Shown in pieces: positions 52,293-61,661 of a DNA stretch of 64,000 bases. Both the position numbers and the translations under genes were made by a program. The stretch is from Duganella sp. OV510 (GTDB lineage: Bacteria > Pseudomonadota > Gammaproteobacteria > Burkholderiales > Burkholderiaceae_D), in assembly GCF_900100205.1 (NCBI RefSeq), contig NZ_FNEQ01000003.1, forward strand, positions 248,001 through 312,000. The letters run 5' to 3'. Numbering within the stretch: position 1 is the stretch's first letter; each line of letters starts with the position of its first letter. The notes below the pieces were generated by a model. It searched no databases. It saw only the letters and a program-made list of their open reading frames with translations, and was not told the DNA's origin.

Positions 52293-52318
52293 TCGTTCCC
52301 GCGCAAGCGGGAATGACG
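52293..52318. repeat. Dispersed inverted repeat between dnaK and dnaJ
   Basis: TTCCCGC pairs with GCGGGAA around a GCAA loop, flanked by GTCG and TGAC. Same family as 46622-46646. It stands directly beside the dnaK terminator, 4 bases after the dnaK stop codon, and may protect the dnaK 3' end. Confidence 0.8.
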
Positions 52319-52321
52319 GGA

Positions 52322-54268
52322 TTACTTGCTGTCTTTGACTTCCTTGAAGTCGGCGTCCACCACGTCGTCCTGTGGCTTGGCTTGTTCAGCACCGGCACCC
52401 GCGCCTGGGGCTGCGCCTTCGGCACCGCCAGCGCCTTGCTGCGCCTGCATGTCAGCGTACATCTTCTCGCCCAGCTTTTGCGAAGCGGTCGACAGCGCTG
52501 CCACTTTGGCGTCGATTTCGGCCTTGTCGCCCGATTTGATCGAGGCTTCCAGGTCGTTGATCGCAGCTTCGATCTTCTCTTTTTCGCCGGCTTCCAGCTT
52601 GTCGCCGTATTCGGTCAGCGACTTGCGGGTCGAGTGCACCAGCGCGTCGGCCTGGTTGCGCGACTCAGCCAGTTCTTTCACTTTCTTGTCTTCTTCGGCG
52701 TTGACTTCAGCGTCTTTCACCATTTTCTGGATTTCCGCTTCGGTCAGGCCGGAGTTGGCCTTGATCGTGATCTTGTTCTCTTTGCCGGTGGCCTTGTCTT
52801 TCGCGCCGACGTGCAGAATGCCGTTGGCGTCGATGTCGAAGGTCACTTCGATCTGTGGCGTGCCGCGTGCTGCTGGCGGGATGCCTTCCAGGTTGAACTC
52901 GCCCAGGCCCTTGTTGCCGGCGGCGATTTCGCGCTCGCCCTGGTAGACCTTGATGGTCACTGCAGGCTGGTTGTCGTCAGCGGTCGAGAACACTTGCGAG
53001 AACTTGGTCGGAATCGTGGTGTTCTTGTGAATCATCTTGGTCATCACGCCGCCCAGGGTTTCGATACCCAGCGACAGCGGGGTCACGTCCAGCAGCAGCA
53101 AGTCTTTACGCTCGCCCGACAGCACCGAACCTTGAATTGCCGCGCCAACTGCCACCGCTTCGTCCGGATTCACGTCTTTACGTGGATCTTTGCCGAAGAA
53201 CTCTTTGACCTTTTCCTGCACCTTAGGCATACGGGTCATGCCGCCGACCAGGATGATGTCGTCGATGTCCGACACTTTGACGCCCGCATCCTTGATTGCG
53301 GTTTTGCATGGCTCGATGGTAGCGATGATCAGCTCTTCCACCAGCGATTCCAGCTTGGCGCGGGTCATTTTCAGCGTCAGGTGGACCGGTGCGCCGTTCG
53401 CCATGGCGATGTACGGCTCGTTGATTTCGGTCTGCTGCGACGACGACAGTTCGATCTTGGCGCGCTCGGCCGAAGCCTTGATGCGCTGCAGGGCGATCGG
53501 ATCTTTTTTCAGATCCAGGCCGTTGATCTTCTTGAACTCTTCGATGATGTAATCGATGATGCGCTGATCGAAGTCTTCGCCGCCCAGGAAGGTGTCGCCG
53601 TTGGTCGACAGCACTTCAAACTGCTTCTCGCCATCGACGTCAGCGATTTCAATGATCGAGACGTCAAACGTGCCGCCGCCCAGGTCATACACGGCGATCT
53701 TGCGGTCGCCCTTTTCGGTCTTGTCCAGGCCGAACGCCAGCGCCGCAGCGGTAGGCTCGTTGATGATGCGCTTGACGTCCAGGCCAGCGATACGGCCGGC
53801 GTCCTTGGTCGCCTGACGCTGCGAGTCGTTGAAGTACGCTGGCACGGTGATGACGGCCTCGGTGACTTCTTCACCCAGGTAGTCTTCTGCGGTTTTCTTC
53901 ATCTTGCGCAGTACTTCCGCCGAGATTTGTGGCGGGGCCAGTTTCTTGTCGCGCACGCCGATCCACGCATCGCCGTTGTCGGCTTTGGTGATGGTGTAAG
54001 GCATCAGGCCGATGTCCTTCTGTACTTCCTTCTCGTCGAATTTACGACCGATCAGGCGTTTCACAGCGAACAGGGTGTTTTTAGGATTGGTCACGGCCTG
54101 GCGTTTTGCCGGCGCGCCAACCAGGATTTCACCATCTTCTTGGTAAGCAATGATCGATGGCGTCGTACGTGCGCCTTCGGCGTTTTCGATTACCTTTGGC
54201 TGACCGTTTTCCATGACGGAAACGCAGGAATTCGTGGTTCCCAGATCGATACCGATAATTCTACCCAT
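52322..54268 (-). CDS. dnaK: Chaperone protein DnaK (Hsp70)
   Basis: 648 residues, full length. ATPase domain signatures [31 protein letters not shown] and [19 protein letters not shown] are intact. The substrate-binding domain follows, with a helical lid, and the tail is Gly/Ala-rich, ending [15 protein letters not shown]. It refolds proteins with DnaJ and GrpE. Gene order grpE-dnaK-dnaJ on the minus strand; a 77-base gap with a weak hairpin separates it from grpE. Confidence 0.99.
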   Translation of the reverse strand: MGRIIGIDLGTTNSCVSVMENGQPKVIENAEGARTTPSIIAYQEDGEILVGAPAKRQAVTNPKNTLFAVKRLIGRKFDEKEVQKDIGLMPYTITKADNGDAWIGVRDKKLAPPQISAEVLRKMKKTAEDYLGEEVTEAVITVPAYFNDSQRQATKDAGRIAGLDVKRIINEPTAAALAFGLDKTEKGDRKIAVYDLGGGTFDVSIIEIADVDGEKQFEVLSTNGDTFLGGEDFDQRIIDYIIEEFKKINGLDLKKDPIALQRIKASAERAKIELSSSQQTEINEPYIAMANGAPVHLTLKMTRAKLESLVEELIIATIEPCKTAIKDAGVKVSDIDDIILVGGMTRMPKVQEKVKEFFGKDPRKDVNPDEAVAVGAAIQGSVLSGERKDLLLLDVTPLSLGIETLGGVMTKMIHKNTTIPTKFSQVFSTADDNQPAVTIKVYQGEREIAAGNKGLGEFNLEGIPPAARGTPQIEVTFDIDANGILHVGAKDKATGKENKITIKANSGLTEAEIQKMVKDAEVNAEEDKKVKELAESRNQADALVHSTRKSLTEYGDKLEAGEKEKIEAAINDLEASIKSGDKAEIDAKVAALSTASQKLGEKMYADMQAQQGAGGAEGAAPGAGAGAEQAKPQDDVVDADFKEVKDSK

Positions 54269-54317
54269 GATTTTCTTCCTTAATTTGCTAAAGTTCAGAT
54301 GGTACTAATATGTGGAA

Positions 54318-54340
54318 AAGCTCTGTCTTTTCAAGAGCTT
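54318..54340 (-). terminator. Weak hairpin between grpE and dnaK, possible attenuator
   Basis: Minus strand AAGCTCT pairs with AGAGCTT around a nine-base loop and is followed by only TTCC, so termination would be partial at best. It begins 5 bases after the grpE stop. It could also mark an RNA processing site. Confidence 0.45.
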
Positions 54341-54345
54341 AAAAA

Positions 54346-54897
54346 TTATTTTGCTTGCGCTGCGGTAACGATGGCCGGACGCAGCAGGCGGTCGGCGATC
54401 ATATAGCCTTTTTGCAGCACCGACACGACGGTGTTGGCTTCCTGTTCCGCCGGCACCACGGCAACCGCCTGGTGCTTGTTCGGATCCAGTTTCTCGCCCT
54501 GCGCCGGTTCGATGGCGATCAGGCGGTTGCGTTCAAAGGCCGAGGACAGTTGCTTCAGCGTCATTTCAACGCCTTCCTTCAGCGATTCAACGGTTGGCGC
54601 TTCCACTTTCAGCGCCATTTCGAGGCTGTCCTTGACCGGCACCATGGCTTCGGCAAAGCTTTCAACCGCAAACTTGTGGGCCTTGGCAACGTCTTCCTGG
54701 GCGCGGCGGCGGATGTTTTCACCGTCGGCTTTGGCGCGCATGAAGGCGTCGTGCATGTCAGCCAGTTTGGCTTCGGTGGCTGCCAGCTGTTCTTCCAGCG
54801 TCAGCTGGCCGGCTTCCGGGGTCGATGGTGGGGCCGACGCAGCGGCTTCTGCCGCCTCTGGATTAGGTGGTACGGCCTGGTTTTCCTGATCTTGCAT
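54346..54897 (-). CDS. grpE: Nucleotide exchange factor GrpE
   Basis: 183 residues. An acidic, Pro/Ala-rich N terminus leads into the long coiled coil ([37 protein letters not shown]), then the beta domain with [36 protein letters not shown], the family signature. It releases ADP from DnaK. AGGAG precedes the ATG. Upstream are a textbook sigma-32 promoter and, further out, a CIRCE-like element. Confidence 0.97.
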   Translation of the reverse strand: MQDQENQAVPPNPEAAEAAASAPPSTPEAGQLTLEEQLAATEAKLADMHDAFMRAKADGENIRRRAQEDVAKAHKFAVESFAEAMVPVKDSLEMALKVEAPTVESLKEGVEMTLKQLSSAFERNRLIAIEPAQGEKLDPNKHQAVAVVPAEQEANTVVSVLQKGYMIADRLLRPAIVTAAQAK

Positions 54898-54953
54898 CTA
54901 GAGACTCCTACAATCGTATTTGTTTGACATTACTTTTATTACCGCTGTGGCAG

Positions 54954-54984
54954 TAAATGGGGCAATAACCTACAACTTCAAGGG
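54954..54984 (-). promoter_or_regulatory. Sigma-32 heat-shock promoter of grpE
   Basis: Minus strand: -35 CCCTTGAA (54977-54984), a 14-base spacer, and -10 CCCCATTTA (54954-54962). Both elements match the heat-shock sigma consensus. The start would lie about 50 bases before the grpE ATG. Confidence 0.9.
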
Positions 54985-55043
54985 TTTATTTCACCTGCCA
55001 TTTAGACAACGTTGAGCTTGCATCAGGCGGCTATTTTAACAGG

Positions 55044-55070
55044 CTGGCACTCGTCACCCGCAAGTGCTGA
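55044..55070. promoter_or_regulatory. CIRCE-like element (HrcA operator) upstream of grpE
   Basis: CTGGCACTC, nine bases, AAGTGCTGA: seven of nine positions in each arm match the consensus TTAGCACTC-N9-GAGTGCTAA, and the spacing is exact. It lies about 60 bases upstream of the sigma-32 -35 element, next to a TAAAAT -10-like hexamer, so it may control a second housekeeping promoter. Confidence 0.75.
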
Positions 55071-55110
55071 TTGTCGGGTGACGGTGTGGAGATGGCGGGA
55101 TTGTTGCTTT

Positions 55111-56220
55111 TCAGTCGGCGGCGCCCAGCGCCAGCGCCGTGGCGCGGCCAGCTTCCGCCTCTTTTTTCAGCAGCTCGCGCTGCGATGGCGGCAGCTGCGT
55201 GGGCCAGCCGATGATGTGCTGTTCGGCAATTTCGGCGAGTGCGGCGATCCAGGCCGGCGATTCGTTCAGGCACGGGATGTAGTGGAATTCCTTGCCGCCA
55301 TTGCTTTCAAAATCGTGGCGTACTTCCATGGAGATTTCCTCCAGCGTTTCCAGGCAGTCACTGATGAAGCCAGGGCAGATCACGTCCAGCTTGCGCACGC
55401 CGTCGCGCGCCAGTTGCGCCACGGTCGGCGCGGTGTACGGTTGCAGCCACTCGGCCTTGCCGAAGCGCGACTGGAAGGTGACGATGTATTGCTCCGGCGT
55501 CAGCTTGAGGGCGGCCGCCAGCAGGCGCGCGGTCTTCAGGCATTCACAGTGATAGGGATCGCCCAGCATCAGCGTGCGTTTCGGCACGCCGTGGAAGGAC
55601 ATCACCAGCTTCTCCGGCTTGCCATGCTGCTCCCAATGGTTGAGCACCGAATCGCGCAGCGCATGGATATAGCCTTCGTGGTCATGATAGTTGCGGATAA
55701 AGCGCAGCTCCGGGATGTTGCGCACGCTGCCGTAATGCTGGAACACGGCGTCGTAGATCGAGCCGGTGGTGGTGCCGGAGTATTGCGGATAAGCAGGCAG
55801 CAGCAGGATGCGGTCAGCGCCATCGTTCTTCAGCTTGGCCAGCACGTCCGGCAGCGATGGCGAGCCGTAGCGCATGGCCATGGCGACCGTCAGTTCCTCG
55901 TGGCCGCGATCGCCAAGGGCGGCGCGCAAGCCCAGCGCCTGGGCGGCGGTGTGGGTGCGCAGCGGCGAGCCCTCATTGGTCCAGATCGACGCGTATTTTT
56001 TCGCCGATTGGCCGGAGCGGAACGGCAGGATGATCAGGTTGAGGATGAACCACCACACGGCGCGCGGGATCTCGACCACGCGCGGGTCGGACAGAAATTC
56101 TTTCAGGTAGCGCCGCACGGCCGAGCGCGTCGGCGCATCCGGCGTGCCCAGGTTCACCAGGACGATGGCGCTGCGGCCAACTGCGCCGTGCTTGTGGGGA
56201 GGTTCTTTTTGGAAGGTCAT
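55111..56220 (-). CDS. hemH: Ferrochelatase
   Basis: 369 residues. Conserved features: [26 protein letters not shown] at the N terminus, the metal-site His in [25 protein letters not shown], and the Glu-rich [12 protein letters not shown] region. Inserts iron into protoporphyrin IX at the inner membrane. It lies upstream of grpE on the same strand, as in other Burkholderiales, although hrcA, often nearby, is missing here. Confidence 0.97.
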   Translation of the reverse strand: MTFQKEPPHKHGAVGRSAIVLVNLGTPDAPTRSAVRRYLKEFLSDPRVVEIPRAVWWFILNLIILPFRSGQSAKKYASIWTNEGSPLRTHTAAQALGLRAALGDRGHEELTVAMAMRYGSPSLPDVLAKLKNDGADRILLLPAYPQYSGTTTGSIYDAVFQHYGSVRNIPELRFIRNYHDHEGYIHALRDSVLNHWEQHGKPEKLVMSFHGVPKRTLMLGDPYHCECLKTARLLAAALKLTPEQYIVTFQSRFGKAEWLQPYTAPTVAQLARDGVRKLDVICPGFISDCLETLEEISMEVRHDFESNGGKEFHYIPCLNESPAWIAALAEIAEQHIIGWPTQLPPSQRELLKKEAEAGRATALALGAAD

Positions 56221-56260
56221 GTATGGCTTAGGTTGTACCGTAAGCCGCTATCTTACTATT

Positions 56261-56464
56261 TTAATGAACGTACCGGCCGGCGGCGAAAGCCAGTCCGGTC
56301 AAGGCAACGGCCGTTGCGATGAACCACTTTAAGATCGTCGCTTCGAGTGCGGCGAGATCTGCCTTGGTTGCCATGCCGTCCAGGTGCGTTTCGATACGAA
56401 CCAGCCGCTCCTTGGCATCCTCCGCAAAAGCCTCCAGTTTTTCCACCCGCCGTTCCAGGTCCAT
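56261..56464 (-). CDS. Small coiled-coil membrane protein, copy 2 of a tandem pair
   Basis: 67 residues from the ATG at 56464, with GGGAGC upstream. A heptad-patterned helix (LERRVEKLEAFAEDAKERLVRIE) is followed by MATKADLAALEATILKWFIATA and one C-terminal membrane helix. Closely similar to the gene 17 bases upstream (56482), lacking about eight residues of the coiled coil. The arrangement resembles DUF1640-like tail-anchored coiled coils. Function unknown. Confidence 0.75.
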   Translation of the reverse strand: MDLERRVEKLEAFAEDAKERLVRIETHLDGMATKADLAALEATILKWFIATAVALTGLAFAAGRYVH

Positions 56465-56481
56465 ATACTGCTCCCTGCTCC

Positions 56482-56718
56482 TTAATGCAGAAGTTTGGCA
56501 ACTACGGCCGCAACGCCGCCCATGACGGTGATGGTCGCAAATGCCGTGGCAATCAGCCACTTGATCAGCCGGGTTTCCAATGCCGCCAGATCTGCCTTGG
56601 TCGCCATGTGGTCCAGCCGGGAATCGATCACATCGAGCCGCGCCTCAATTCGCGCCAGCCGCTGCTTTACCTCCTCGGCGAACCCTTCCAGCTTTTCAAC
56701 CCGTTGCTCCAGCGCCAT
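56482..56718 (-). CDS. Small coiled-coil membrane protein, copy 1 of a tandem pair
   Basis: 78 residues from the ATG at 56718, which follows CAGGGAGG at good spacing. Coiled coil LEQRVEKLEGFAEEVKQRL and IEARLDVIDSRLDHMATKAD, then LIKWLIATAFATITVMGG as a tail membrane helix. A duplicate of the following gene. Both are likely tail-anchored oligomers in the inner membrane. No function known to me. Confidence 0.75.
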   Translation of the reverse strand: MALEQRVEKLEGFAEEVKQRLARIEARLDVIDSRLDHMATKADLAALETRLIKWLIATAFATITVMGGVAAVVAKLLH

Positions 56719-56793
56719 GATCGCCTCCCTGTAAAGAGGAATGATCAATCTTAACGCGCTTTAGCTGTTATGCGTCTGACCTGTATCAAACGC

Positions 56794-57468
56794 TCAGCGC
56801 CGGTAGCGGCGAGCAACGCCGAGGGTATCGAACTGGCGGCGGACATTGCTGCTGGCCTGGCGCATCGGCGTACTGTCGCCCAATGGCACGGGCAACGCCA
56901 GCGTGCAGGTGCCGGAAAAATCGAAGCTGCCGATCTTGTCGGTATCCTTGTAGCGATAGTGAATCACGCCATCGGCGCTTTTCCATGCAGTGACCGTGTG
57001 GGGAATCGGCGCTCCACCTCCCTCCCCCGGGAGCAACGCAACCGCGCTGCGCGGCTTGCTATCCACGGATTGCGGCCCGCGCGGAAAAGCCGCGCGCAGA
57101 AAATTGAGGTCGACCAGTTGCTCGTTGGTGATCATTTTGGCCGGTGGGTCCGTCGGTTCCCATCCCTGGAACAGCGCCACTTTGGATGGCAACGCCACCA
57201 TGTAAATCTTTCGCCCCACCAAAAGCGATTTGCCATCTTCCTCGGGCTGATAAAACTCGTTTTCGGTACGCTTTTCCTTGTTGGAGAAATTCTGCAAGCG
57301 CGAGCGCATCACCAGCGGGTGTACAACGCCCCGGCCTGCATCCTGCTTGAAGAAAATAGAGACTTCCAACGTGCCGCAATCATCCCAGCCAGGGGCGGCG
57401 GCGGCCGGCATGGCCACCGCAGAGCACAACGCGAAACGCCAGAAGCAGTTACCGATCACGTCACGCAT
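56794..57468 (-). CDS. Exported protein of unknown function
   Basis: 224 residues from the ATG at 57468, chosen for the AAGGAG upstream and the signal peptide (MRDVIGNCFWRFALCSAVAM...AAA). The mature part has a few Cys (DDCG, FSGTCTL), a segment SLLVGRKIYMVALPSKVALF and a basic C-terminal tail. I do not recognise a family. It follows recN by 11 bases on the same strand and may be cotranscribed with it. Confidence 0.65.
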   Translation of the reverse strand: MRDVIGNCFWRFALCSAVAMPAAAAPGWDDCGTLEVSIFFKQDAGRGVVHPLVMRSRLQNFSNKEKRTENEFYQPEEDGKSLLVGRKIYMVALPSKVALFQGWEPTDPPAKMITNEQLVDLNFLRAAFPRGPQSVDSKPRSAVALLPGEGGGAPIPHTVTAWKSADGVIHYRYKDTDKIGSFDFSGTCTLALPVPLGDSTPMRQASSNVRRQFDTLGVARRYRR

Positions 57469-57479
57469 GCAGACGCTCC

Positions 57480-59132
57480 TTATGACGCCAATAGCTCGCG
57501 GGCGTGTTTGCGGGTGGTGGCGGTGATTTCCAGGCCGCCTAGCATGCGGGCGATTTCTTCCACGCGCGATTTGGCGTCCAGCACGTCGATGCGCGAGGCG
57601 GTCTTGCCATTGTCCAGCGTGCCCTTGGCCACCTGGAAGTGCTGGCCGGCCTGGCTGGCCACCTGCGGCAAGTGCGTTACGCACAGCACCTGGCGCTCCT
57701 GGCCCAGGCGACGCAGCAAACGTCCCACCACTTCCGCCACGCCGCCGCCGATACCGCTGTCGACCTCGTCGAAGATCAGCGTCGGCACGGTGGTGGCGTT
57801 GGAGGTAATCACCGAAATCGCCAGCGAAATACGCGCCAGCTCGCCGCCAGAAGCCACCTTGGCCAGCGGCCGCGCCGCCACGCCGGCATGGCCGGCCACC
57901 AGGAATTCCACCTGCTCGACGCCATACGCTGCCGGCTCGCAGGCGTGCAGCGCGACCTCGAAGCGGCCGCCGGTCATGTTCAGTTCCTGCATCGCCCTGG
58001 TGACGGCCTCGCCCAGCGACGACGCCGCTTTCGCGCGCGTGGCAGACAGCTTCTGCGCTTCGGCCAGATAGGCGGCCTTCAGCTTTTCCTCCTGCTTGCG
58101 CAAGCCATCCAGATCGGTGGCATCAGCCAGTTGCGACAGGCGCGTCGCCAGGCGGGCATGTTCTTCATGCAGCTGTTCTTCCGGCACGCGGAACTTGCGC
58201 GCCGCCGAATGGATCGCGTCCATGCGTGCCTCCACCGTACGCAGGCGCGACGGATCGAGGTCGACGCGGTCGAGGTAATCGTTCAGCGCATACACAGCCT
58301 CCTGCAACTGGATGCGCGCCGGTTCGATCAGGTCGACAATCGGCTGCAAGCCGCTGTCGATATCCGCCAGCTTGCCCAGTTTCTGGTTCAGCGAAGACAG
58401 CTGCGACAGGATGGGATGATCCTCGGCCTCGGAAATAACGGCCAGCGCCTCCTGCGCGCCCTCCATCAGGCTGGCCGCGTGCGACAAACGGCTCTGCTCA
58501 TTGCTGACCTCCAGCCATTCGCCCGGCTTGACCGCCAGCTTTTCCAGCTCGTTGACCTGCCATTCCAGCCGCTCGCGCTCATACAGCACATTGGCCGCAT
58601 TGCTCTCGAACTCCTCCAGCTGCTTGGCCAGCGCGCGCCACGCCTTGTAAGCAGTCGCCACCGCACGCGCCTCGCCGCTGGCGCCGGCCTGGCCGTCCAG
58701 CAGATCGCGCTGCGCATCGGTCTTCATCAGCGACTGGTGCGCATGCTGGCCGTGAATGTCGACCAGCAGGTCGCCCAGTTCGCGCAACTGCGCAGCAGTC
58801 GCCGCCACGCCGTTGATGTAAGCCTTGCTGCGGCCGGCGTTGTCGATCACCCGGCGCAGCAGCGCGCCGCCCTCTTCCAGCGCGAATTCATTGGCCGCCA
58901 GCCAGTCGCGCGCCTGCGCGCTGACCGCAAAATCGGCCGTGATGTCAGCCTTGGCCGCGCCCTCGCGCACCACGCTGGCATCGCCGCGTCCGCCCAGCGC
59001 CAGGGTCAGCGCATCGATCAGGATCGACTTGCCGGCCCCGGTCTCGCCGGTGAACACCGTGAAGCCGGCGGAGAATTCCAGTTCTATCGTATCGACAATG
59101 ACAAAATCGCGGATGGACAGGGTACGCAGCAT
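57480..59132 (-). CDS. recN: DNA repair protein RecN
   Basis: 550 residues, SMC-like. N-terminal Walker A GETGAGKSILIDAL, long coiled-coil arms (about 160-360), signature VASGGELARISLAI, Walker B-like PTLIFDEVDSGIGG and VLCVTHLPQVASQAGQ. It helps hold and repair double-strand breaks. It follows nadK by 18 bases, and the pair lies under a LexA-box promoter at 60146-60174, consistent with SOS control of recN in other bacteria. Confidence 0.96.
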   Translation of the reverse strand: MLRTLSIRDFVIVDTIELEFSAGFTVFTGETGAGKSILIDALTLALGGRGDASVVREGAAKADITADFAVSAQARDWLAANEFALEEGGALLRRVIDNAGRSKAYINGVAATAAQLRELGDLLVDIHGQHAHQSLMKTDAQRDLLDGQAGASGEARAVATAYKAWRALAKQLEEFESNAANVLYERERLEWQVNELEKLAVKPGEWLEVSNEQSRLSHAASLMEGAQEALAVISEAEDHPILSQLSSLNQKLGKLADIDSGLQPIVDLIEPARIQLQEAVYALNDYLDRVDLDPSRLRTVEARMDAIHSAARKFRVPEEQLHEEHARLATRLSQLADATDLDGLRKQEEKLKAAYLAEAQKLSATRAKAASSLGEAVTRAMQELNMTGGRFEVALHACEPAAYGVEQVEFLVAGHAGVAARPLAKVASGGELARISLAISVITSNATTVPTLIFDEVDSGIGGGVAEVVGRLLRRLGQERQVLCVTHLPQVASQAGQHFQVAKGTLDNGKTASRIDVLDAKSRVEEIARMLGGLEITATTRKHARELLAS

Positions 59133-59150
59133 GGATGCCTGTAAATATGG

Positions 59151-60059
59151 TTAATTGAGTTTGCCCTCACCGGACGGATACTCGTTCCAGTGCAGCTTTT
59201 CACGCAGGGTGTGGTAATAGCTCCAGCCGTCCGGATGCAGGAAGGTGATCGCGTGCGGCGAGCGCTGGATCACGATCTGGTCCTGCGCTTGCAGGCTGGC
59301 GAAGGTTTGCATATCAAAATTGACGCTGATGTCGCGCCCGCGGACGATTTCGACGATGATCTCGCTTGATTCCGGCAGCACGATCGGCCGGTTGGACAGC
59401 GCATGCGGCGCGATCGGCACCAGCACGATGCCGCCCAGCGACGGATGCAGCAGCGGCCCGCCGGCCGACAGCGCGTAGGCGGTGGAACCGGTCGGCGTGG
59501 AAATAATCAGGCCGTCAGAACGCTGGTTATACATGAACTGGCCGTCGACATCGACGCGCAATTCGGCCATGCCGGCGCCGGCGCCGCGCGACACCACCAC
59601 GTCGTTGACCGCCATGCCGACATGGATGGTCTGGCCGGCGCGCAGCACGCGCCCTTCCAGCAAGGTGCGGCGCTCGGCCTTGTAGCTGCCGCTGAGAATG
59701 CCAGACAGCACGTCCAGCATGCCTTCCTGCGGAATATCGGTCATGAAGCCCAGCCGGCCCTGGTTGATGCCGATCAGCGGCACATCAAACGGCGCCAGCT
59801 GGCGCGCGATGCCCAGCATGGTGCCGTCGCCGCCCATGACGATGGCAGCGTCGCACTCGGCGCCGATGCCAGCCGCGCTCAGCACGCGCGCATCGTCCAG
59901 CTGCATGCCCAGGTGGGCAGCGGTCTGTTCTTCAAACACCACCTCCAAACCGCGCCTGGTGAGGAAATCGACCACGCTGCCCACCGACTCGGCAATGCCG
60001 TCGGTATTCGGGCGCACGACCAGTGCGATAGTGTGAAAAACAGCGTGCGTGGCGGTCAT
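59151..60059 (-). CDS. nadK: NAD kinase
   Basis: 302 residues. Signature motifs: [13 protein letters not shown] (catalytic Asp), [13 protein letters not shown], and [19 protein letters not shown]. It phosphorylates NAD to NADP. First gene of the nadK-recN operon; in this position it comes under LexA control, which ties NADP supply to the SOS response (inferred from the promoter). Confidence 0.96.
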   Translation of the reverse strand: MTATHAVFHTIALVVRPNTDGIAESVGSVVDFLTRRGLEVVFEEQTAAHLGMQLDDARVLSAAGIGAECDAAIVMGGDGTMLGIARQLAPFDVPLIGINQGRLGFMTDIPQEGMLDVLSGILSGSYKAERRTLLEGRVLRAGQTIHVGMAVNDVVVSRGAGAGMAELRVDVDGQFMYNQRSDGLIISTPTGSTAYALSAGGPLLHPSLGGIVLVPIAPHALSNRPIVLPESSEIIVEIVRGRDISVNFDMQTFASLQAQDQIVIQRSPHAITFLHPDGWSYYHTLREKLHWNEYPSGEGKLN

Positions 60060-60145
60060 AAAAATCTCGGCTTTAGGCTAGGGGCGGGAACACGCAGCAG
60101 GGTAACCCATAAACCTGCCGCGTGCCATCACCTACCGGCCTCGCC

Positions 60146-60174
60146 ACTGTACATTTAAACAGTATTTAATGCAA
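60146..60174 (-). promoter_or_regulatory. nadK-recN promoter with LexA (SOS) box
   Basis: Minus strand: -35 TTGCAT (60169-60174), 17-base spacer, -10 TACAGT (60146-60151). The LexA box CTGT-N8-ACAG sits at 60147-60162 across the -10 element. The -35, spacing, -10 and box position are identical to those of recA. Confidence 0.88.
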
Positions 60175-60189
60175 GCATCGCCCTGATGC

Positions 60190-61269
60190 TTAGTGGGCGG
60201 TGGCCGCACCCAGCGCGCCGGCGATGCCCAGCGCCACGCCGATCGAGATCGCGTAGAAGAACATCAGAACCGCCCAGCGCAGCAGCGTGCCGGCGCGACC
60301 GCTGTGATATACGCGCCGCATCGCCCACGGCAGGTAGCCGAGCAGCCAGCACCACAGCAGGAAGTTGACCAGGCCGATCGGTATCAGCAGCATCACGCTG
60401 AACAGCAGGAAGGCAAAGGCATTGGTGTGCAGCGCGAACAGCACGTGCTCGCCAAAACGGCGGCCGGAGCCGAGGTAGAGGATTTTCAGATACAGCGCGA
60501 ACACCGGCATCAGGCAGAAGATCGCGTACGGCGCGTAGCGGTAGAAGCCCGCCTGCAGCGCAGCCTTCTGCTGCTCGCTCGACATCTGGTTCAGCGACGC
60601 CCATTTGTGGCGCAGCGTGTCCAGGCCGCGCGCGGCCAGCCACTGGTCGATATCGTCGGTGGCCATCTGCCGCTCCGGGCTGCCGGGCTGGCCCGGTTCC
60701 ACCACGCTGTGCGGCGCTGCCGGAGCCGGTTTGGCAGCATCCCTGGCGTTGCTGCGCGCGGCAGCCTGCACGGCTTTTTCACGCTCGCGCGTGTCGGCAC
60801 GCTGTTCCTTGCGCATCTCGGCAATGGCGGCCTCGGCGGCGGCAGCGCTTTCGGCGGCGGCCGGATCGGCCGGCTTCAGCTGCTCCATCCGCCTGGTCTG
60901 CTCGACCGCCTTTTCCAGCACCGCCATCTGCGCGGTCTGCGCATCGCTGTCGGCATCGTCAAGATGGAAGCCGCCCAGCTTCAGCAACACGAAGAACAAC
61001 AGGCTGAACGACAGGTACAGGCGCAGCGGCTGCACAAAGCGCACCCGGCGGCCACGCATGTATTCATTGGTCAGCAGGCCGGGACGGAACACCAGCCGCG
61101 CCAGCGAGCCCCACAGCTTGCCCTCCAGCGCAACGTAATGGCCGACAAACTCGTGCAGGAACTCGCGCGTGCTGGCATGGTGCAGCACCGCCTCCTGGCC
61201 GCAGTTGGAGCAGTAATGGCCGCTCAGCGGCGCTTCGCAGTTGGCACAGTTGGCGGGCGTGACGCTCAT
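60190..61269 (-). CDS. DUF3667 membrane protein with zinc ribbon
   Basis: 359 residues from the ATG at 61269. A zinc-ribbon-like head has two Cys pairs (CANCEAPLSG, YCSNCGQE). The family segment LEGKLWGSLARLVFRPGLLT and a membrane helix (LYLSFSLLFFVLLK) follow. A long charged Ala/Glu/Arg region of about 120 residues, probably coiled coil, precedes four or so C-terminal membrane helices. Function of DUF3667 is unknown. It ends next to the nadK-recN promoter. Confidence 0.85.
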   Translation of the reverse strand: MSVTPANCANCEAPLSGHYCSNCGQEAVLHHASTREFLHEFVGHYVALEGKLWGSLARLVFRPGLLTNEYMRGRRVRFVQPLRLYLSFSLLFFVLLKLGGFHLDDADSDAQTAQMAVLEKAVEQTRRMEQLKPADPAAAESAAAAEAAIAEMRKEQRADTREREKAVQAAARSNARDAAKPAPAAPHSVVEPGQPGSPERQMATDDIDQWLAARGLDTLRHKWASLNQMSSEQQKAALQAGFYRYAPYAIFCLMPVFALYLKILYLGSGRRFGEHVLFALHTNAFAFLLFSVMLLIPIGLVNFLLWCWLLGYLPWAMRRVYHSGRAGTLLRWAVLMFFYAISIGVALGIAGALGAATAH

Positions 61270-61396
61270 GCAGCTATCCAGTCGAGAAAGATGGTCCAAA
61301 TGATAAACGACTTCCCGCCAGAGTTGTCAAAATTCAATGTGGCGACTGACGTAAAACCAACTCGCTAAGATGGTGCCAACCATCAAGGAGGTCGCC

Positions 61397-61639
61397 ATGT
61401 TAAGACAACAGCACATCAACACCGACGCCAAGGTCAAGGACGACGGCGTCGAACGCATGCCGCACGAGCGCGACGAATCGCCGGACGGCCACCCGCACAA
61501 GGAACGCAGCGTCATCAAGCAGGCCGCCGCCGACATCGACAGCGGCATGGTCGACACCGACCTGCACAACCAGCGCGGCGTGCAAAAGCCGCGCGAGGAC
61601 GCCAAGGCGCAACCGCTACCCAACGTCAGCCGCGACTAA
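61397..61639 (+). CDS. Small hydrophilic protein of unknown function
   Basis: 80 residues; the ATG at 61397 has a strong AAGGAGG seven bases upstream. Highly charged, His/Asp/Lys-rich, no membrane segment: MLRQQHINTDAKVKDD, PHERDESPDGHPHKE, DTDLHNQRG. It looks intrinsically disordered, like stress-associated small proteins in Burkholderiales, but I know no function. Precedes the sorbosone dehydrogenase-like gene by 22 bases and may share its transcript. Confidence 0.7.
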   Translation: MLRQQHINTDAKVKDDGVERMPHERDESPDGHPHKERSVIKQAAADIDSGMVDTDLHNQRGVQKPREDAKAQPLPNVSRD

Positions 61640-61661
61640 CCCGATCTGAAAGCCCCTGCCC

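Noticed and set aside
55044-55070. CIRCE-like dyad as the terminator of hemH
   Set aside because: The nine-base centre and the GCACTC/AAGTGC arms fit an operator; no T tract follows, and it lies 41 bases after the hemH stop in the position of a grpE control region.
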